NCBI RefSeq assembly: GCF_000424625.1
Contig: NZ_AUKG01000002.1
Span: 186,001 to 250,000, forward strand
DNA length: 64,000 nt
Source: Conexibacter woesei Iso977N
Lineage (GTDB): Bacteria; Actinomycetota; Thermoleophilia; Solirubrobacterales; Solirubrobacteraceae
Direction: 5' to 3'
Shown: positions 42,783 through 50,934 of the stretch, piece by piece
How the letters are laid out: the number at the start of each line of letters is the position of its first letter
Numbering within the stretch: the stretch's first letter is position 1
The notes under the pieces: model-generated
What the model was told of the DNA's origin: nothing
Seen by the model: the letters and a program-made list of their open reading frames with translations, nothing else
The model's database searches: none
Translations under genes and position numbers: made by a program

Positions 42783-43001
42783 GATACACGCGCCTCGTCG
42801 CCTCTGGTCGCGCCACCGCCGCGGGGCGGTCGGCGCCAGTTACTCCGCCGACGTCTCGCCACCAAAGCGTCGTTTCTGACACCGCGGGATCGTCGCGCTC
42901 TCCGCACATCCTCGGTACACGCACTCCGTCGCGTCTGGTCGCGCCACCGCCGCGGGGCGGTCGGCTGCGGCGGTCGCGCCGTCGTCTCGCCACCGATGCG
43001 T
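42783..43001. repeat. two direct repeats, 131-base period, in a 473-base gene-free stretch
   Basis: A 32-base identical core beginning TCTGGTCGCGCCACCGCC lies at 42803-42834 and 42934-42965. It is preceded in both copies by a similar CG(A/G)TACACGC block and followed by CGTCTCGCCACC-N3-GCGT. Each core contains ACCGCC-GCGG-GGCGGT, a 6-bp hairpin. The rest of the gap 42623-43095 holds no recognisable gene. Confidence 0.75.
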
Positions 43002-43095
43002 GGTCGCGCCTGGCATGCCGACCGCGCGCGCTCTCCGCGGTGGCTTGCCGGAGCGGCTCGGCGGGGTGGGCGTGGGCCTGGCAGGATGCCGCGAC

Positions 43096-44499
43096 ATGGA
43101 GGGGATCGTCGCCGCCGGGCATCCCGTGTCCGCGGAGGCGGGTGCGGTTGTGCTGCGGGCGGGTGGCAATGCGGTCGATGCGGCGGTGGCGGCGTGTCTG
43201 GCGTCGTGGGTCGCGGAGCCGTTGCTCACGGGGCCGGGCGCCGGCGGCTATCTCATGGTCGGGGGAGGTGGCGTCGAGGAGCCGGTCCTGTTGGACTTCT
43301 TCGTCGCGGCTCCCTCGGACGGCGAGCGGGCGGAGCTGGTCCCGGTCGACGTCTCGTTCGGCGACGCCGAGCAGGTCTTCCACGTCGGCGCCTCGTCGTG
43401 CGGCGTGCCGGGCGTGACGGCGGGGCTGGAGGAGGCGGTCACGCGCTGGGGCTCGCTGCCGCTGGCCGACCTGGCCGCGGGCGCGGCGGCGCTGGCCCGC
43501 GATGGCGTCGCGCTGACCGAGATCCAGGGCTACCTGTTCGAGATCCTCGAGGGGATCCTGGTCTCGACGCCCGAGGCCGCCGCGGTCTTCGCCCCCGGCG
43601 GGCGCGCGCTGCGCACGGGGGAGACGTTCCGGAGCGACGAGCTCGCCGTGACGATCGAGCGCTTCGGCCGCGACGGCAGCGCCCCGTTCATGACCGGCGA
43701 CCTCGCCGCCGCGACCTCCGAGTGGGTCCTGCGCCACGGCGGCACGCTGACCGCGAGCGACCTGTCGTCCTACTCGGTCGCGTCGCGCGCGCCGCTCGCC
43801 GTGCCCTACCGCGACCGCACGGTCCTGACCAACCCGCCGCCGTCGGCCGGCGGGACGCTCCTCGGCCTCGCGCTCTCCCACCTCGACGCGCTGCCCCGCT
43901 CCGGTCCCGCCGAGCTGATCGCCGCGATGGCCGCCGCCCAGGACGCGCGCACGCCCGAGTTCACCTCGCGCCTGGGCAGCACCACCCACATCTCCGCCAT
44001 CGACGCGACCGGCCTCGCCTGCGCAGTGACGTGCACCAATGGGGAAGGCAGCGGGCTCGTCGTCCCCGGCACCGGCATCCACATCAACAACGTCATGGGC
44101 GAGGAGGACCTCAACCCCCTCGGCTGGTTCCACGCGCCGCCCGGAACCCGGATGCCCTCGATGATGGCCCCGACCCTCCTGCTCGACCGAGCAGGCGCCG
44201 TCCAGCTCGCCCTCGGCTCGGCGGGCTCCAACCGGATCCGCTCGGCGCTCCTGCAGCTCTTGGTCAACATCATCGACAACTCGATGTCGGTGCACGACGC
44301 CGTCGAAGCCCCGCGCCTCCACCTCGAGGGCACGACCGTCTACACCGAGCCCGGGATCACGCTGCCACCCCTCGACCCGCCGCTCACCCACACACCCTTC
44401 CGCTCCCGCAACCTCTTCTTCGGCGGCGCCCAAGCCGCCGCCGCCAACCTCACCGCCGCGGGCGACCCCCGCCGCGGCGGCGCCAGCGCGGCGGCTTGA
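43096..44499 (+). CDS. gamma-glutamyltranspeptidase-like Ntn hydrolase
   Basis: 467 residues. The N-terminus AAGHPVSAEAGAVVLRAGGN, DAAVAACLASWVAEPLLTGP and GYLMVGGG match the GGT large subunit. The self-cleavage and catalytic Thr lies in GSTTHISAID (about residue 295), followed by the small subunit. The usual FREMAP/RETAP segment that holds the gamma-glutamyl carboxylate reads LDFFVAAP, so the key Arg is absent and substrate choice is likely different. No signal peptide is visible and the protein is shorter than classic GGT. The ATG was chosen at the start of the conserved part; upstream in-frame sequence runs into the repeat. Confidence 0.8.
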   Translation: MEGIVAAGHPVSAEAGAVVLRAGGNAVDAAVAACLASWVAEPLLTGPGAGGYLMVGGGGVEEPVLLDFFVAAPSDGERAELVPVDVSFGDAEQVFHVGASSCGVPGVTAGLEEAVTRWGSLPLADLAAGAAALARDGVALTEIQGYLFEILEGILVSTPEAAAVFAPGGRALRTGETFRSDELAVTIERFGRDGSAPFMTGDLAAATSEWVLRHGGTLTASDLSSYSVASRAPLAVPYRDRTVLTNPPPSAGGTLLGLALSHLDALPRSGPAELIAAMAAAQDARTPEFTSRLGSTTHISAIDATGLACAVTCTNGEGSGLVVPGTGIHINNVMGEEDLNPLGWFHAPPGTRMPSMMAPTLLLDRAGAVQLALGSAGSNRIRSALLQLLVNIIDNSMSVHDAVEAPRLHLEGTTVYTEPGITLPPLDPPLTHTPFRSRNLFFGGAQAAAANLTAAGDPRRGGASAAA

Positions 44500-44576
44500 C
44501 GCCGCGTCAGGCGACGACATCGGCGAGGGCGAGACGCCGACGCGTGCCAACCACGTCTTCTACGCAGCGATCGTCG

Positions 44577-45491
44577 CTAAACGGGAGTGCCCTGCTGCAA
44601 CAACTCACCGCTGCGCTGGAGCCGCGCGAAGAGCTCGTCGTACGTCAGCACGGTCACGGAGGACATCGACCGGCGGAACAACGCCAGCGAACGTTGCTGC
44701 GAACGTGACATGCCGGCGACCTCCAGATCCCCGGCCAGCACGACGCAGTGCGGGTCGGGGGCTTCGAGGTCGGGCTCGTCGCGGGTCAAACTGTAGAACT
44801 CGTTCAGGAGGGTGGACCGGTAGTTCAGCACCTGCATGCACGCGCCGAGGAGCTCTTGCGACGGAGTCCAAACGCCTTGGCGGTACTCCTTCCCCAACAG
44901 CGTCGCTGTAGGGCTCTTGATCTCGATGAGCGTGGCGTTGCTGTGCTCTTTGATGATGAAGTCGAGCACGCCGCCGCCGCTGTTGTGGAGGCTCTTACCG
45001 CCCACGTAGCACTTGGTCTTGAGTCCGACGCCCACGGTCTGGGCGAGCGTGAGCAGAAGTCCTGGGCGGTCAGTGAAGTACCGCTGCCAGAACTCCTCGT
45101 CGCCGTTGCTGCGCTCCTTCTGCCAGGTCCTTAACGCTTCGTTCAGGACGCTCGTCGCATCACTGGACGGCACCATCGCTGCTGCAACGCGCGCCAACGC
45201 GTCGGTTCGCCAGCTGGCCAGGACGGGCGCGGGGAACTCAGCGGGGGATCGATCCACGACGGCATGGTGAGCAGCGCACAGCATTATCAGGTTGTCGGGA
45301 GCGGAGGTCTCGGCCTCCGTGAGGTCGGGGTCGTACCGCGGTCCGCCGGGCCGTAGCGCATGGATGTGTGCGATCTCGAGCCCGTGCCTCTCCGCCGTAT
45401 GTGAAAGCCCGAACGAGCAATCCGGCACCATGCAACGACCACCCGACTGCTCGAGCAACAACGTTCGAAGCTTCATGTTGATTCGGGGCAC
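44577..45491 (-). CDS. HNH-Shedu fusion nuclease (probable anti-phage protein)
   Basis: 304 residues. The N-terminal part (about 15-85) is an HNH-like zinc domain: GGRCMVPDCSFG, EIAHIHALRPGGPRYDP, NLIMLCAAHHAVVD. The C-terminal part (about 150-260) is a Shedu/DUF4263 PD-(D/E)XK-like nuclease: GGGVLDFIIKEHS, ATLIEIKSPTATLLG, and the conserved ELLGACMQVLNYRSTLLNEF helix. Shedu is a known single-gene phage-defence system. G+C here is about 60 percent over 44881-45000 against about 80 percent at 43921-43980, which suggests recent transfer. Start GTG 45491 or ATG 45476. It stands alone with no other defence gene. Confidence 0.8.
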   Translation of the reverse strand: MPRINMKLRTLLLEQSGGRCMVPDCSFGLSHTAERHGLEIAHIHALRPGGPRYDPDLTEAETSAPDNLIMLCAAHHAVVDRSPAEFPAPVLASWRTDALARVAAAMVPSSDATSVLNEALRTWQKERSNGDEEFWQRYFTDRPGLLLTLAQTVGVGLKTKCYVGGKSLHNSGGGVLDFIIKEHSNATLIEIKSPTATLLGKEYRQGVWTPSQELLGACMQVLNYRSTLLNEFYSLTRDEPDLEAPDPHCVVLAGDLEVAGMSRSQQRSLALFRRSMSSVTVLTYDELFARLQRSGELLQQGTPV

Positions 45492-45575
45492 GCAGGAACC
45501 GTAGCCACGGTCGCCTGCCGGTGTACCGGATAGCGTGTCGCCCTACCGCCTGCAGCCGCAAGTACCGTCTGTGGC

Positions 45576-45794
45576 ATGGCCAAGAAGCGCTCGTTCCAGG
45601 ACCTGACGCCGCAGCAGCAGGGGATGGCCGTCGCGGCGGTTGCGGTTGCGGTGCCGTTGATCGTGGCGTCGCAGAGGGATCTGTCGCATCGGGATGGCGA
45701 TGCCGTCCGTGGGCCGAAGGCGCTGTGGCGCCTGCTGTGCCTGAACGGCGCGGGCGCTGTCGCGTACTTCGCGGTGGGGCGGCGGCGCGGCTGA
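45576..45794 (+). CDS. small membrane protein (PLDc_N-like)
   Basis: 72 residues. It has a basic N-terminus (MAKKRSFQDLTPQQQG), two hydrophobic helices (MAVAAVAVAVPLIVAS and LLCLNGAGAVAYFAVG) and a short RGPKALWRL loop between them. This resembles the phospholipase-D nuclease N-terminal membrane segment family that often occurs alone in actinobacteria. The function is unknown. It is divergent from the Shedu-type gene and 17 bases before a lipoprotein gene. Confidence 0.65.
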   Translation: MAKKRSFQDLTPQQQGMAVAAVAVAVPLIVASQRDLSHRDGDAVRGPKALWRLLCLNGAGAVAYFAVGRRRG

Positions 45795-45811
45795 GCGCCG
45801 GGTGCGGCAGG

Positions 45812-46294
45812 ATGCCGCCCCGGATGCCCCGCCGCCGCAGCAGAGTCGTCGCCATCGCCGTGTCCGCCGTCGCCGCCGGCGTCGTGGCCGGGTGCAACGC
45901 GCCGCGGCCGGCGGACCTGTTCCTCGTCGAGCGCACCGGGTCGATCCCGGGCGCGAGGCTCACGCTGCGGCTGACCGACGACGGCGGTGCGTACTGCAAC
46001 AGGCAGAAGCGCGCCGAGCTGACGTCGGCGCAGCTGATCTCCGCGCGCGCGATCCGGCGGGAACTCGACGGCGGCGACGACTCGGCCGGCAACGACGACG
46101 ACACGAGGGCGCTCGCGAAGAGGCACGTGAACCTCAAGCCCGCCGCCGGGATCACCAGCTACCAGTACAGGGTGCGCTCGCAGCAGGGCGAGGTCGCGTT
46201 CGCCGACACCTCCAAGGGCCAGCCGCAGACGTTCTACAGGCTCGCCCAGCTCACCCGCGAGATCGCCATCAGGAACTGCAAGCTCCCGCGCTGA
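45812..46294 (+). CDS. putative lipoprotein
   Basis: 160 residues. The N-terminus has a basic region (MPRRRSR), a hydrophobic stretch (AIAVSAVAAGVVAGC) and a lipobox-type cysteine after VVAG, so it is probably exported and lipid-anchored. The mature part (CNAPRPADLFLVERTG) continues with a compact globular domain containing two further cysteines (AYCNRQ, RNCKLP). The function is unknown. Start ATG 45812 or 45824. The 3' end overlaps the converging methyltransferase gene by 26 bases. Confidence 0.6.
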   Translation: MPPRMPRRRSRVVAIAVSAVAAGVVAGCNAPRPADLFLVERTGSIPGARLTLRLTDDGGAYCNRQKRAELTSAQLISARAIRRELDGGDDSAGNDDDTRALAKRHVNLKPAAGITSYQYRVRSQQGEVAFADTSKGQPQTFYRLAQLTREIAIRNCKLPR

Positions 46295-47000
46295 GCACGC
46301 CGAAGACGAACCACGGCAGCGTCGTCAGCCGCTCCCACGCGACCGGGTCCGCGACCTCGCACGCCGGCAACGGCTGCGGCTCGACCCACCGCTCCAGCAC
46401 CAGCCCGGACGCCGCGATCGATGCCTCCATCGCAGCGAGCGACCGCGCGTAGAACCGTACGTCGAACCCCTCGCCGCCCTTCTCCCAGCGGTCGCAGACC
46501 AAGGCAACGTCCTTGCCTTGCGTCGCCGGGAACGCCCGCGCCGTCATCTCCGGATGGTGCGTCGAGAACACGATCCGCCCACCCGGCGCCAGCACCCGCG
46601 CCAGCTCGCCCAGCACCGGCTCCCAGTCCCGGACGTAGTGCATCATCAACGACGCGGCCACCAGGTCGAACGCCCCGTCGGCGAACGCGCGCAGCGCGCC
46701 GTCGGCGACGTCGCCGACCACGAACGTCGCGCCAACGGCGCGCGCCCGCGCCACCGCCACCATCTCCGGGCTCACGTCCACGCCCACCACCGGCCCCGCG
46801 CCCCGCGCGACCAGCTCCACCGCCAGCGCGCCCGCGCCCGCCCCGAGGTCCAGCACGGACCGGCCCCGCACGTCGCCCAGCAACCCCAACATCGCCGGCC
46901 GCTCGTACAGCGAGTTGTAGGCGTTGCTCTCGTCCGCCACGTAGGCCGCGGCCATCGCGTCGTACACGCCGCGCGCGTCGACCTCGTCGTCGTACCCCAT
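46269..47000 (-). CDS. class I SAM-dependent methyltransferase
   Basis: 243 residues with motif I SVLDLGAGAGALAVELVARG (about 48-67), motif II VVGVDVSPEMVAVARARA, motif III/IV DGAFDLVAASLMMHYV and LARVLAPGGRIVFSTHHPEM. This is the UbiE-like methyltransferase fold (Methyltransf_11). The substrate is not known. It overlaps the lipoprotein gene at the 3' end by 26 bases and is divergent from the EamA transporter, 85 bases apart. The GYDDEVDARGVYDAMAAAYV start fits the family's N-terminal helix. Confidence 0.85.
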   Translation of the reverse strand: MGYDDEVDARGVYDAMAAAYVADESNAYNSLYERPAMLGLLGDVRGRSVLDLGAGAGALAVELVARGAGPVVGVDVSPEMVAVARARAVGATFVVGDVADGALRAFADGAFDLVAASLMMHYVRDWEPVLGELARVLAPGGRIVFSTHHPEMTARAFPATQGKDVALVCDRWEKGGEGFDVRFYARSLAAMEASIAASGLVLERWVEPQPLPACEVADPVAWERLTTLPWFVFGVLSAGACSS

Positions 47001-47085
47001 GCCATCAGGATCCCTGATGCCGTCGATGAGAGATCGTCATCGGGCACGCCCCTCGAACCTGGGACACTCGAACGCAGACCCCACG

Positions 47086-48012
47086 ATGTCCGCACGCGCC
47101 TGGCTCTCCCTCTCGATCACCGCCGCCCTCTGGGGCGCGTCCTACATGTTCATCAAGGTCGCGCTCGACGGCGGCCTCTCCGAGGGCTTCATCATCGCCA
47201 CCCGGACGCTCATCGGCGCCGCCGTGCTCGCGCCGATGGCGATCAGGGCCGGCGTGATCCCGATGGTCCTTCAGCGCAAGGGCTACTCGCTCGCGCTCGC
47301 CGCCGCCCAGGTCGTCGTCCCCTTCGGCCTGATCACCTTCGGCGAGAACCACGTCCCCAGCTCACTCGCCGGGATCCTCGTCGCCACCGCGCCGCTGTTC
47401 ATCGCGATCCTCGCGGTGAAGGTCGACCCCGACGAGCGCTCGCACGGCTGGGGCCTGGTCGGTGTCCTCGTCGGGATGGTCGGCGTCGTCCTGCTCTTCG
47501 GCCTCGACCTCTCCGGCGACACCGACACGATCGTCGGCGGGCTGATGATCGTCGGCTCCGGCCTCTGCTACGCGATCGCGGTCCTGATCGCCAAGCGCGG
47601 CTTCACGGGCGTCCCGCCGGTCGGCGTCGCGGCGTCGAACCTCGCGATCTCCGGCGTCATCTGGCTGCCGGTCGCGCTCGCCACGCTGCCCACGCACAGC
47701 CCCGGGACCAACGCGATCCTCTCCATGCTCGCCCTGAGCGTCGGCGGCACCGGCATCGCGTTCCTGTTCTTCTACACCTCGATCGCGCAGGTCGGCCCGG
47801 CGCGCGCGTCGATGGTCTCCTACGTCGCGCCCGCGTTCAGCGTGGTCTACGGCGTGATCCTGCTGAACGAGTCGCTCACCGTCGCGACCGTCGCCGGGCT
47901 GGTCCTGATCCTTGGGGGCTCGTGGCTCGCCGCCTCCGGACGGCTGCCCCGGTGGCTCAGCCGAAGCGAACCTTCCCATTCGAGCGCGCCCGAGCCTGCG
48001 CGCGCTCGATGA
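47086..48012 (+). CDS. EamA/DMT-superfamily permease
   Basis: 308 residues with about ten transmembrane helices in two EamA repeats: LSLSITAALWGASYMFIKVA, IIATRTLIGAAVLAPMAI, GILVATAPLFIAILAV, then GLVGVLVGMVGVVLLFGLDL, VVYGVILLNESLTVATVAGL. The substrate is unknown; the superfamily exports sugars, nucleotides or amino acids. Start ATG 47086 was chosen because upstream in-frame residues are hydrophilic with no membrane character. Its 3' end overlaps the converging Lon-substrate-domain gene by 56 bases. It is separate in sequence from the EamA gene at 16542. Confidence 0.88.
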   Translation: MSARAWLSLSITAALWGASYMFIKVALDGGLSEGFIIATRTLIGAAVLAPMAIRAGVIPMVLQRKGYSLALAAAQVVVPFGLITFGENHVPSSLAGILVATAPLFIAILAVKVDPDERSHGWGLVGVLVGMVGVVLLFGLDLSGDTDTIVGGLMIVGSGLCYAIAVLIAKRGFTGVPPVGVAASNLAISGVIWLPVALATLPTHSPGTNAILSMLALSVGGTGIAFLFFYTSIAQVGPARASMVSYVAPAFSVVYGVILLNESLTVATVAGLVLILGGSWLAASGRLPRWLSRSEPSHSSAPEPARAR

Positions 48013-48580
48013 AGTCCAGCCGCTTCATCGCCGCGTTGAACAGCCGCGTCAGCAGCCGCATCCGCGCGTTCTCCGACCGCAGGTCCAGCAGCCCCTGCTT
48101 GGCGTCCGGGCCGAAGTCCACGGTCGCCGCCATCTCGTAGGCGGTCAGCGGCTCCAGCACCTCGGGCTCCAGGACCTTGTCGGTGGCCTCGGTCACCAGC
48201 GACGAGTACGCGGCGTGCGCGGCGTCGACGGTCCCGGGGTCGACCGGCTCGGCCTTGTCGTCGAGGAACTCGACCTCGCCGGCGGGGTAGACGTGGTCGA
48301 ACTTCTCCTCCAGGACCCGGAACGGCCGGGTCCCGCGCGTGAGGATGTCCATGCGCCCGTCCTCGTGGCGCTCCAGCACCTCGGTGACCTCCACCGCGCA
48401 GCCGTTGGCCTTCAGCCCGTCGTCGGCGGCCCAGATGATCCCGAACTCGCGCCCGGACTCCAGGACGTCGGCGATCATCGCCTTGTAGCGGTCCTCGAAG
48501 ATGTGCAGCGGGATCACCTCGTGCGGGACCGCGGCCAGGCCGAGCGGGAAGAGCGGGAAGTCGTCGAGGTGCTCGCTCAT
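47957..48580 (-). CDS. Lon N-terminal substrate-binding domain protein
   Basis: 207 residues of the LON_substr_bdg family: FPLFPLGLAAVPHEVIPLHI, FEDRYKAMIADVLESGREFG, and TRGTRPFRVLEEKFDHVYPA. It has no ATPase or protease domain, so it is a stand-alone substrate-binding module of unknown role. The C-terminal helix is charged (AMKRLDFIERAQARARSNGK). It is separated from the divergent photolyase gene by only about 50 bases, so the two probably share a promoter region. Confidence 0.85.
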   Translation of the reverse strand: MSEHLDDFPLFPLGLAAVPHEVIPLHIFEDRYKAMIADVLESGREFGIIWAADDGLKANGCAVEVTEVLERHEDGRMDILTRGTRPFRVLEEKFDHVYPAGEVEFLDDKAEPVDPGTVDAAHAAYSSLVTEATDKVLEPEVLEPLTAYEMAATVDFGPDAKQGLLDLRSENARMRLLTRLFNAAMKRLDFIERAQARARSNGKVRFG

Positions 48581-48594
48581 GGTCCGATTGTAGG

Positions 48595-48625
48595 TTGACC
48601 CGAGCGCGCCGTCGCGCCGTAGTCC
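48595..48625 (+). promoter_or_regulatory. probable leaderless promoter of the photolyase gene
   Basis: TTGACC (48595-48600), a 19-base spacer and TAGTCC (48620-48625), with the ATG six bases later. The GAGGG two to three bases before the ATG is too close for a standard ribosome-binding site, which also fits a leaderless start. Confidence 0.4.
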
Positions 48626-48630
48626 GAGGG

Positions 48631-50043
48631 ATGGGAGACGCCACCGCGATCGTCTGGTTCCGCCGCGACCTGCGCGTGCACGACCACCCAGCGCTGCACG
48701 CCGCGCGCGCGGAGAACGATCGGGTGATCCCGTTGTTCGTGGTCGACGACGCGCTCATCCACGGTCGTTACGCGTCGCCGACGCGGGCGCGCTTCATGCT
48801 CGGCTGCCTGGCGGAGCTCGACCGCGCGCTCAAGGACATGGGGTCGGGGCTAGTCCTACGCCATGGTCCGCCCGCGGACGCGGTGGTGGAGGTCGCGCGC
48901 GAGGCGGGCGCGAGCGCCGTGTACTGGACCAGCGACGTCGCGCCCTACGCGCGCCGCCGCGACACGCGCGTGACCGGGGCGCTGGAGGACGCGGGCATCA
49001 CGGCGCGGCCGTGCGGCGGCGGCTACCTCGTGGACGTCTCGAAGCCGCGCACGCAGGGCGGCAGGCCCTACACGGTGTTCTCGCCGTTCCACCGCGCGAT
49101 CGCCGACGTGGAGCGCCGTCCGGTCCACCGCGCGCCCGCCGACCTGCCGCCGCTGCCCAGCGGGCTGAGGAGGGGGCGGCTGCCCAGCGCGGAGGCGCTG
49201 AGGCTCGACCCCGGCGTCCCGGACCCCATCGCCGAGCCCGGGGAGGACGCGGCCCGCGCCGCCCTGCAGCGCTGGCTCGACGGCCCGCTGGACGGCTACG
49301 CCGACCGACATGATGCCCTTGAAGGCGGCACGTCGATCCTGTCGCCCTACCTGCGCTGGGGCTGCCTGAGCGCTCGGGAATGCGAGGAGCGCGCGGACGC
49401 CCGCGGCGGCGCCGGCGCGGCGGCGTTCACCCGCCAGCTCGCGTGGCGTGACTTCTACGCCCACCAGCTCCTGATGTTCCCCGACAACACCAACACGGAG
49501 TTCCAGGCGCGCTATCGCGACCTCAGGTGGGAATACGACGACGAGGCGCTCCAGGCCTGGAAGGACGGCCTGACCGGCTTCCCGCTCGTCGACGCCGGGA
49601 TGCGCCAGCTCGCGCACACGGGGTGGATGCACAACCGCGCGCGGCTGGTCGTCGGCTCGTTCCTGACCAAGGACCTGCACTTGGACTGGCGCGACGGCGA
49701 GCGCCACTTCGCGCGGCTGCTGCTCGACGGCGAGCCCGCGCAGAACAACGGCAACTGGCAGTGGATCGCCTCGACCGGCGCGGACCCCGCGCCGTACTTC
49801 CGGCGGATGTTCAACCCGATGATCCAGCAGCGCAAGTTCGATCCGGACGGCGCCTACGTACGGCGCTGGGTGCCCGAGCTGCGCGACGTCCCGGTCAGGC
49901 GCCTGCCCGAGCCGTGGACGATGAGCGACGCTGAGCAGCACGACGCGGGCTGCGTGATCGGCAGCGACTACCCGGCGCCGATCGTCGACCACGCCCACGA
50001 GCGCGAGGTCGCCAGGCAGCGCTACGGCGCGGCGGCCGGTTGA
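48631..50043 (+). CDS. phr: deoxyribodipyrimidine photolyase (class I CPD type)
   Basis: Light-driven repair of UV-induced cyclobutane pyrimidine dimers. The 470-residue protein has an N-terminal antenna-binding Rossmann domain (IVWFRRDLRVHDHPALHAAR) and the FAD-binding C-terminal domain. The latter shows TSILSPYLRWGCLSARECE, LAWRDFYAHQLL, WKDGLTGFPLVDAGMRQLAH and TGWMHNRARLVVGSFLTKDL, then NNGNWQWIASTGADPAPYFR with the conserved Trp/Asn residues of the active site. All key segments are present. It is transcribed as a single gene from its own promoter. Confidence 0.95.
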   Translation: MGDATAIVWFRRDLRVHDHPALHAARAENDRVIPLFVVDDALIHGRYASPTRARFMLGCLAELDRALKDMGSGLVLRHGPPADAVVEVAREAGASAVYWTSDVAPYARRRDTRVTGALEDAGITARPCGGGYLVDVSKPRTQGGRPYTVFSPFHRAIADVERRPVHRAPADLPPLPSGLRRGRLPSAEALRLDPGVPDPIAEPGEDAARAALQRWLDGPLDGYADRHDALEGGTSILSPYLRWGCLSARECEERADARGGAGAAAFTRQLAWRDFYAHQLLMFPDNTNTEFQARYRDLRWEYDDEALQAWKDGLTGFPLVDAGMRQLAHTGWMHNRARLVVGSFLTKDLHLDWRDGERHFARLLLDGEPAQNNGNWQWIASTGADPAPYFRRMFNPMIQQRKFDPDGAYVRRWVPELRDVPVRRLPEPWTMSDAEQHDAGCVIGSDYPAPIVDHAHEREVARQRYGAAAG

Positions 50044-50073
50044 GCGCTCCGGAAAGCGGGCAGCGCACGAGAC

Positions 50074-50934
50074 ATGCGCATCTCCTTCCTGGGCACCGGC
50101 ATCATGGGCGCGCCGATGGCCCGCCACCTCGCCGAGGCCGGCCATGACGTCACCGTCTGGAACCGGACGGCCGACAAGGCGCGGCCGCTGGCGGAGGCCG
50201 GCGCGCACGTCGCGGAGGACGTCGCAGCGGCGACGACCGGCGCCGAGGTCGTCGTCACGATGCTCACCGACGGCGCCGCGGTCGAGGAGGTCATGCGCGA
50301 GGCCGCACCCGCCGCGCCGGACGGCGCGCTGTGGTGGCAGGCCTCGACGGTCGGGATCGCCGGGACCGAGTCGCTCGCCGCGCTGGCCGAGGACGAGGGG
50401 CTCACGCTCGTCGACGCGCCCGTGCTCGGGACCAAGGGACCGGCGGAGAGCGGCGACCTGGTGGTGTTGGCGTCCGGCCCGACCGACGCCATCAACAAGT
50501 TGCAGCCGCTGTTCGAAGCCGTCGGGAGCAAGACCATCATCTTGGGCGACGCGCCCGGCGCGGCGACGCGCTTCAAGTTGGTCATGAACCACTGGGTGCT
50601 CGCCGTGACCGACGCGATCGCCGAGACGATCTCGTTCGCCCAGGGCGTCGACCTCGACCCGAGCCTGTTCCTCGAAGCGATCGAGGGCGGCGTGCTCGAC
50701 ATCGGCTACGCCCACCTCAAGGGCCCCGGGATGATCGACGGCGAGCTGCCGGTCGCCTTCCCGCTCAAGCACGCGCTCAAGGACGCGGACCTGATCCTGG
50801 AGGCCGCCGAGCGCCACGACCTCGACCTCGACCTCGCGACCACCGTCCGCAACCGCTTCGCCCGCGCGGCCGACGAGGGCCACGGGGACGAGGACATGGG
50901 GATGGTCGTCGAGGCCTCCAGGCCCGCGACCTAG
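50074..50934 (+). CDS. beta-hydroxyacid dehydrogenase (3-hydroxyisobutyrate dehydrogenase-like)
   Basis: 286 residues. The Rossmann N-terminus ISFLGTGIMGAPMARHLAEA is followed by NRTADKA, DAPVLGTKGPAESGDLVVLA, the catalytic Lys in FKLVMNHWVLAVTDAIAE (about residue 168) and DIGYAHLKGPGMIDGELPVA. The overall length and motif order match NAD(P)-dependent 3-hydroxyisobutyrate/tartronate semialdehyde reductases. The substrate is not fixed. The start has GAGACA-like sequence upstream. Its stop interlocks with the converging signal-peptidase gene (CTAG). Confidence 0.88.
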   Translation: MRISFLGTGIMGAPMARHLAEAGHDVTVWNRTADKARPLAEAGAHVAEDVAAATTGAEVVVTMLTDGAAVEEVMREAAPAAPDGALWWQASTVGIAGTESLAALAEDEGLTLVDAPVLGTKGPAESGDLVVLASGPTDAINKLQPLFEAVGSKTIILGDAPGAATRFKLVMNHWVLAVTDAIAETISFAQGVDLDPSLFLEAIEGGVLDIGYAHLKGPGMIDGELPVAFPLKHALKDADLILEAAERHDLDLDLATTVRNRFARAADEGHGDEDMGMVVEASRPAT

